Assembly (NCBI GenBank): GCA_947565305.1
Contig: CANOFO010000021.1
Location: 1 to 35,709, forward strand
Direction: 5' to 3'
DNA length: 35,709 nt
From: an uncultured Lachnospiraceae bacterium
GTDB lineage: Bacteria > Bacillota > Clostridia > Lachnospirales > Lachnospiraceae
Position numbers and translations under genes: made by a program. This document shows, in pieces, positions 31,870 to 35,709 of the stretch. Under the pieces are notes generated by a model that saw nothing but the letters and a program-made list of their open reading frames with translations, had not been told where the DNA came from and made no database searches. The first letter of the stretch is position 1. Each line of letters starts with the position of its first letter.

Positions 31870-31915
31870 GGTCATTTGGTCCCTCCTTAGGTCATTTTCC
31901 TCCTTAGGCCATTTA
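31861..31915. repeat. Three tandem ~20-bp repeats containing ribosome-binding-like AAGGAGG
   Basis: Units at 31861-31880, 31881-31899 and 31900-31915 share CTCCTTAGGTCATTT, the last with one change and overlapping the HD-GYP stop codon. On the minus strand each unit reads AAATGACCTAAGGAGG, a ribosome-binding-like sequence that is too far from the TetR start to serve it. Confidence 0.8.
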
Positions 31916-32956
31916 TACATTTAACTCCAAAATCGTCAGATTCCTGACGTCGTCATCTGATTTCAAGTCAATAATCTCTCCGGTCGGAATGACCTTTACC
32001 TTGGGCCTTAACACAAATTCTTTATAGTTCTCCATGACCACTGCTGTTCTTCCGTCTGACAGGCTCACCTCACAGCCCACCGGATAAACGGCAATACGGC
32101 GCAAGAACACATCAACCAATTCCGGATCGAACTCTGCCCCTGCATTCGCCATGATATATTCCACCGCCTCAGAGGGAGATACCGCCTCATGATACGGCAG
32201 CTTGGAAGTCAACGCATCGTACACATCCGCCAGCTTAATAATCCTGGCATAAATCGGAATCTCTGACCCAGACTTACGCATGGGATAACCACAGCCATTA
32301 TACCACTCATGATGCTCTAACACGCTGTTATAAACCTCTGGCAGGAAATCAAAGTTCTCCTTCAGGAACTCATAGCCCAGCTTTGGATGCTGCACAATCA
32401 TGATACGTTCCTCTTCCGTCAATGCACGCCGGACATTCAGCACATCATCTTCCACAAACCTTTTCCCCACATCATGCAGCAGCGCTGATGTAGTCAAAGT
32501 ATGTAATTCCTCCCTGTTCATGTTACACGCAGCTCCTATCATCGTAGACAATACTGCCACATTTACAGAATGGAAATAGACATAATCATCGTATGTCTTG
32601 ATATCCAGCATATTGCACATCACTTCCTGGCTGTTCAGCACATCATCCATCACGTTCATGACTACTTCCTGGAGATTATGCTGTTCCATCGGAATATTCT
32701 TATTATCCAAAAACAGGTCATGCACCATCTTCAACGCTTCGCTTTTCAACTCTGGACGGATTACCTGCTCTATCCTCAAATCCTCTGTAAATTCATCATC
32801 AATATAGATACCTGGGAACCCAAGCTGAAGAAGCTGCTGCAGGGAATCATTATTCAAAACCAGACGTTTGCCCAGAATCAGCCGCCCTTCTCCATTGTAA
32901 ATGTCCTGTCCCAAGGCCATTCCTTCTTCTACTCTTGCCATCGGCATATAACGCAT
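31913..32956 (-). CDS. HD-GYP cyclic di-GMP phosphodiesterase
   Basis: This 347-residue protein has an N-terminal region of about 120 residues and an HD-GYP domain (about 122-290) with H129, HD at 161-162, H190, HH at 215-216, the GCGYP motif (221-225) and D244, so the metal site looks complete. Family members hydrolyse cyclic di-GMP to pGpG or GMP. No sensor or receiver domain is recognisable. It follows the GGDEF gene by 33 bp, so the cell makes a cyclase and a phosphodiesterase from one transcript. Two successive ATG codons are present at the start (MRYMPM); the first is used here. Confidence 0.93.
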   Translation of the reverse strand: MRYMPMARVEEGMALGQDIYNGEGRLILGKRLVLNNDSLQQLLQLGFPGIYIDDEFTEDLRIEQVIRPELKSEALKMVHDLFLDNKNIPMEQHNLQEVVMNVMDDVLNSQEVMCNMLDIKTYDDYVYFHSVNVAVLSTMIGAACNMNREELHTLTTSALLHDVGKRFVEDDVLNVRRALTEEERIMIVQHPKLGYEFLKENFDFLPEVYNSVLEHHEWYNGCGYPMRKSGSEIPIYARIIKLADVYDALTSKLPYHEAVSPSEAVEYIMANAGAEFDPELVDVFLRRIAVYPVGCEVSLSDGRTAVVMENYKEFVLRPKVKVIPTGEIIDLKSDDDVRNLTILELNV

Positions 32957-32989
32957 AATCAGCCACCTCCTATTTATGTTCTTTCACTG

Positions 32990-34654
32990 CTATTCTTTCA
33001 TTGCTTTCTGTTTCCGCTTGCACCGATACATCCGCTCATCGGCGCGCCGGATGGTATCCTGCAGGTTCAAATCCTTACTGCGGTTATATTTTGCAAAACC
33101 GGATGCAATCTGCATGGCATCTTTTACATAAGCGCCCTGTAGGCTTTCTATCCAGTCAGACATCCCTTTTCTTTTTTTCTCATATACTTCTTCCGTAATG
33201 GAATCGGAAACCAGGCAGAATTCATCTCCGCCAATCCGGTAAATCTCTCCCAAATCACCAAACATATCCCGGATTATCTCACTTCCGTTGATAATATAGC
33301 AGTCTCCGGCTCCATGCCCATAACGGTCATTCATCATTTTAAGATTGTTTAAATCAAACATCACCACACCAAACTGCGGGTATTTTACCTGGGGTATCTC
33401 ATATAAATCGGACTCAAAACTCCTGCGGTTCTTTAAACAGGTCAGACCATCAAGCCCTGCCTCCTCTATGATTTCTTCCGCATGCCTTCCTGCCTGAATC
33501 AGTTTTATCGATTCATCCAAGAACTGTTTGCTCAGTATAAATATATAAATCAGGCAGCCAATCCTCGAAAAAAACGCCACATCGCCGTAAAAACCAAAAT
33601 AATAATTTATCGCATCTAAGACCGCACAAACACTTATAACACAGACACAGGATACGTTCATCCAGAACTTTCCATCGCGCTTGCCTGATGCCTGCTTCTC
33701 TTTCAACAATATACAGACCCCCAGCACAAGCACAGTGGCAGCTGCTCCAAGACCCAATACATGGGTAATCCAAAGCGTCTCCCGAAAATCAGCCCAGCCC
33801 ATAAACTGCAGAAAGATGCATACCGCAAGCTCTATCACACAAGCCACTGCAAAAATATCCAGAAGTTTGTTTCCTTTCCTATTATATATGGTGCGTATAA
33901 AACAAATAAACGGAAGCAGCATCAATTTCAAACTCATGAAAGTAGCCATACTGAACAGAAGGGGCTTACCAAACATGAGTACCGGAACCTTACTCTCAAA
34001 CGCAGACCATACTGCAAAATACATAGAAAACAAACCCAGCCAGGGAACTCCCCTGTGAAAATACATTTTCTTGCCTACTGCAAACCATAAAGCCACCAGC
34101 ACCATCCCCATGGTAAACATGATAAAACTGATTACCAATGACGCGAACCTGCTCTTAATCTGGCTTAGCACAATTGACGATTGTGAACCATAATAGACAG
34201 TGGGCATCTTCATGCTGGAAGAAGGATAACAGTTCCTGATATGTATCTCCAGCCTTTTTCCTGCGTAGCCCTTCCAAAGCTGAACAAAGTTCCAGCAGTT
34301 TCCTGGCGTCTTACTTCTAACACCCCTGGGAACTTTCCGCTCATAAACCTTCTTGCCATCCACATATACCTCTGACAATTGGTGCGATGTATAATATCCA
34401 ATGGAATCTGCCGAATTCACATTCTCCGGCAATTCCTTCCTTAATATAATTTCTTCCTCACCCTCCGGCAGGCTGACTACCTCCGGAAGTATATCATATT
34501 TCCGAACCTCCCCACCGGCCACAAAGGCCCAATCCTGATTATATGACATATCCTCAATTACTTCTTCCCCATCCTTGGGATATAGAAGAAACATCAGCAC
34601 AAAAAACAGAATTACTGCCGCCACTTCTGCCAAGTGCATTTTGAGAATCTTCAC
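32990..34654 (-). CDS. Membrane-bound diguanylate cyclase (7TM-sensor GGDEF)
   Basis: This 554-residue protein has a first membrane helix (about 8-25), an extracytoplasmic domain (about 26-165, beta-rich, like 7TMR-DISM sensor domains), seven or so helices (about 166-378) and a GGDEF domain (about 395-550) with an intact RIGGDEF (GGDEF at 475-479). The RxxD inhibitory site five residues before GGDEF is absent, so it probably escapes product inhibition. It starts at GTG (34652-34654) behind AGGAG. Signal binding outside the cell likely controls cyclic di-GMP synthesis, opposed by the HD-GYP protein encoded next. Confidence 0.93.
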   Translation of the reverse strand: MKILKMHLAEVAAVILFFVLMFLLYPKDGEEVIEDMSYNQDWAFVAGGEVRKYDILPEVVSLPEGEEEIILRKELPENVNSADSIGYYTSHQLSEVYVDGKKVYERKVPRGVRSKTPGNCWNFVQLWKGYAGKRLEIHIRNCYPSSSMKMPTVYYGSQSSIVLSQIKSRFASLVISFIMFTMGMVLVALWFAVGKKMYFHRGVPWLGLFSMYFAVWSAFESKVPVLMFGKPLLFSMATFMSLKLMLLPFICFIRTIYNRKGNKLLDIFAVACVIELAVCIFLQFMGWADFRETLWITHVLGLGAAATVLVLGVCILLKEKQASGKRDGKFWMNVSCVCVISVCAVLDAINYYFGFYGDVAFFSRIGCLIYIFILSKQFLDESIKLIQAGRHAEEIIEEAGLDGLTCLKNRRSFESDLYEIPQVKYPQFGVVMFDLNNLKMMNDRYGHGAGDCYIINGSEIIRDMFGDLGEIYRIGGDEFCLVSDSITEEVYEKKRKGMSDWIESLQGAYVKDAMQIASGFAKYNRSKDLNLQDTIRRADERMYRCKRKQKAMKE

Positions 34655-34863
34655 TAGCCGTCTCCTTTCGGTCTTACCTATGCTCGTTAATTCTATATGC
34701 CTTCCGGCATTCAGCTATGCCACACGACATGTTACAGAGTATATTCTAACATATTTCTCCCAAAAATAAAATAACTTTTTCCTTCAAAACAAAGCCGGCA
34801 ATTTCCAAACACGATATTCGAAAAAAGCTTATTGCACGAGTGCGCATCTTTATTTTTATCTTA

Positions 34864-34909
34864 ATAGGAAAGACACTTTCACGCTTCAGCTTGACAAGGT
34901 CTTTCCTAT
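34864..34909. repeat. 11-bp inverted repeat after the XRE gene
   Basis: ATAGGAAAGAC (34864-34874) pairs exactly with GTCTTTCCTAT (34899-34909). Its loop contains the smaller hairpin that is shared with the sequence at 35504-35541. Confidence 0.75.
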
Positions 34910-34913
34910 AAGA
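34876..34913. repeat. 38-bp diverged repeat, copy 1
   Basis: Aligned without gaps to 35504-35541, 29 of 38 bases match. Both copies keep a TCACGC-type hairpin and the TTTCCTATA block, and the two copies bracket the XRE gene. Confidence 0.55.
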
Positions 34914-34920
34914 TTAAGAA

Positions 34921-34952
34921 AACATCCTGTCGGTGAGGCCGGCCAGGATGTT
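34921..34952 (-). terminator. Intrinsic terminator of the XRE gene
   Basis: AACATCCTG (34921-34929) pairs with CAGGATGTT (34944-34952), with CGG/CCG inside. On the minus strand it is followed by TTCTTAATCTT. It lies 28 bp past the stop codon. Confidence 0.7.
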
Positions 34953-34980
34953 TGCAAATAGCTTATCTCATTACCTTAAA

Positions 34981-35307
34981 TTAATATTCATCATACTTTC
35001 CCAGAGTGTCTGCCATATCTGTCAGAACACATACATTTTTGGGGGAAAGCCTGCTTATTTTTTGAAGAAGTTCTTCACCCGCCTGCTGCGAATGGTACAC
35101 CAACTCATCTTGCAGCAGATATTCGGGAGACACCTGCAACGCATTGCAGATTCTGGTCAACATGTCAACCTGCGGCAGTCTTCTAGATTTTTCATAATTC
35201 CTGATTACATTCTCGGAAGTGCCGCACAACTCTGCCAACTCCACAATCGTCATGTTCCGTTCTTTCCTTATTTTCCTTACTCTGGCTCCGAAATCACTCA
35301 TACTCAT
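34981..35307 (-). CDS. Small XRE-family transcriptional regulator
   Basis: This 108-residue protein has an N-terminal XRE/Cro helix-turn-helix (about residues 6-62, with MTIVELAELCGTSENVIRNYEKSRRLP) and a short helical C-terminus (about 75-105) likely to mediate dimerisation. The ATG follows AAGAGGTG. It stands alone, between the c-di-GMP pair and two tRNA genes. Single XRE genes next to tRNAs can be leftovers of integrated elements, but no integrase or phage gene is present. A possible minus-strand promoter is TTGCAA-N17-TACAAA (about 35325-35355). Confidence 0.9.
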   Translation of the reverse strand: MSMSDFGARVRKIRKERNMTIVELAELCGTSENVIRNYEKSRRLPQVDMLTRICNALQVSPEYLLQDELVYHSQQAGEELLQKISRLSPKNVCVLTDMADTLGKYDEY

Positions 35308-35503
35308 ATATACACCTCTTCTCTTTTGTACAAACTTGCCTGAAACTTTGCAAGCCTAAGGAAAGTATAGGTGTTTCAGTGTCAAAGAAAAAGACACCAT
35401 TCGTCATGGTTGTAGCGCATATCTGTGACACTCTGGTACGCATTTCGCGTATTACTATCTTTGAGGGAACGGATTTGATATTTCCTATCACACGGATGGC
35501 ATA

Positions 35504-35541
35504 ACTTCACGCTTTTGCGTGACAAAATTTTTCCTATATGA
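35504..35541. repeat. 38-bp diverged repeat, copy 2
   Basis: This copy has a perfect TCACGC-TTTT-GCGTGA hairpin followed by an AAAATTTTT run. It matches copy 1 (34876-34913) at 29 of 38 bases and lies between the XRE gene and the tRNA terminator. Confidence 0.55.
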
Positions 35542-35574
35542 CAAAAAACAGCGGAGACAAAAGACCTCCGCTGT
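35541..35574 (-). terminator. Intrinsic terminator of the tRNA-Gly operon
   Basis: On the minus strand a perfect 9-bp stem (ACAGCGGAG with CTCCGCTGT, 35574-35548) with a 9-nt loop is followed by six T. It lies 11 bp past the 3' end of tRNA-Gly(GCC). Confidence 0.9.
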
Positions 35575-35584
35575 CAAAGAAAAG

Positions 35585-35657
35585 AGCGATAGACGGGGCT
35601 CGAACCCGCGGTCTCGACCTTGGCAAGGTCGCGCGTTACCAACTACGCCACTATCGC
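35585..35657 (-). tRNA. tRNA-Gly(GCC)
   Basis: The 73-nt gene folds into a full cloverleaf: acceptor GCGATAG/CTATCGC, D stem GCGT/ACGC, anticodon stem CGACC/GGTCG around TTGCCAA (anticodon GCC) and a T arm with GTTCGAGC. The discriminator is T, and CCA is not encoded, so it must be added enzymatically. It reads GGC and GGU codons. Confidence 0.96.
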
Positions 35658-35660
35658 ACA

Positions 35661-35709
35661 AGCGGGTGATGGGAATCGAACCCACGTATCTAGCTTGGAA
35701 GGCTAGTGT
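35661..35709 (-). tRNA. tRNA-Gly(TCC), partial at the window edge
   Basis: The 3' part of a tRNA: anticodon stem CTAGC/GCTAG around CTTCCAA (anticodon TCC), a T arm with GTTCGATTC and the acceptor 3' strand CACCCGC. The 5' part lies beyond the window. Only three bases separate it from tRNA-Gly(GCC), so the two are one transcript. It reads GGA and GGG codons. Confidence 0.94.

Larger units (their letters stand above)
34655..34980. other. 326-bp gene-free stretch upstream of the GGDEF gene
   Basis: No protein frame is credible. On the GGDEF side there is a small leader hairpin (ATGCC/GGCAT, about 34698-34711) and a weak minus-strand -10 (TAGAAT or TATACT, about 34740-34750) with no good -35. 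Further on are a TTGCACGAGTGCGCAT element (34832-34847), an inverted repeat at 34864-34909 and the XRE terminator at 34921-34952. I checked by eye for a cyclic di-GMP riboswitch and saw none. Confidence 0.6.

Noticed and set aside
34655-34800. Cyclic di-GMP riboswitch upstream of the GGDEF gene
   Set aside because: The leader has only a small hairpin and lacks the conserved GEMM motifs by eye.
35294-35491. 65-residue minus-strand frame overlapping the XRE start
   Set aside because: No ribosome binding site, it overlaps a better-supported gene, and it covers several hairpins.
34981-35709. Integrated prophage or island beside the tRNA genes
   Set aside because: A lone XRE gene and two weak repeats are present, but there is no integrase, no tRNA-end duplication and no phage gene in the window.
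1-35709. CRISPR array
   Set aside because: The only tandem repeats (2001-2115 and 31861-31915) are directly adjoining, with no spacers, and no cas gene is present.

Overview
The window comes from a low-to-moderate G+C Firmicute, most likely a gut Lachnospiraceae (Clostridia). This is inferred from the ecfA1-ecfA2-ecfT-truA-rplM-rpsI order, strong AGGAGG-type ribosome binding sites, very large secreted GH43/Ig-domain proteins with lysine-rich C-termini, and intergenic hairpin repeats. No species can be named from the sequence alone. Nearly all genes lie on the minus strand, so they read from high to low coordinates.

Region 1 (about 1-8650, minus strand) is a housekeeping block. In transcription order it holds an AIR-synthase-like protein, an Lrp/AsnC regulator overlapping a class I/II aminotransferase, trmL, the ECF transporter module (ecfA1, ecfA2, ecfT), truA, a LysR regulator inserted before the ribosomal genes, then rplM and rpsI. 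The 3' end of truA has been tandemly copied into three 35-bp repeats. Region 2 (8686-14477) holds a VanW-family cell-wall protein with a charged tail, an unlisted 35-residue membrane peptide, a membrane-anchored hypothetical behind a leader of three hairpins, a DnaQ-like exonuclease, a B12-binding radical SAM protein with a glycine-rich insert, and an orphan SmtB/CzrA-type ArsR repressor.

Region 3 (14491-25391) is a carbohydrate-degradation cluster. It has three secreted GH43 proteins of 1358, 1458 and 676 residues, the first carrying two GH43 domains. The first two form a probable minus-strand operon, and the third is divergent from them across a 289-bp promoter region whose leader contains a 12-bp inverted repeat. 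None has an LPXTG anchor; all end in lysine-rich Fn3-like or Ig-like modules.

Region 4 (25392-31796) starts with a gene-free stretch holding hairpins and a candidate ~100-nt small RNA with its own promoter and terminator. It continues with a TetR regulator, an MMPL/RND exporter, a separate extracytoplasmic heptad-repeat (YhgE/Pip-like) protein and a divergent MntP-like membrane protein, which look like one export operon. Region 5 (31913-35709) has a c-di-GMP pair (GGDEF cyclase followed by HD-GYP phosphodiesterase), a small XRE regulator flanked by two diverged copies of a 38-bp hairpin sequence, and two glycine tRNA genes with a strong terminator; the second tRNA runs off the window.

No CRISPR array, transposase or phage gene was seen. 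The least explained items are the TetR-MMPL-heptad-repeat-MntP-like operon, the candidate small RNA at 25611-25712, the three-hairpin leader at 10712-10852 that shares an identical 39-bp hairpin with the Lrp leader, and the orphan metal-sensor repressor.
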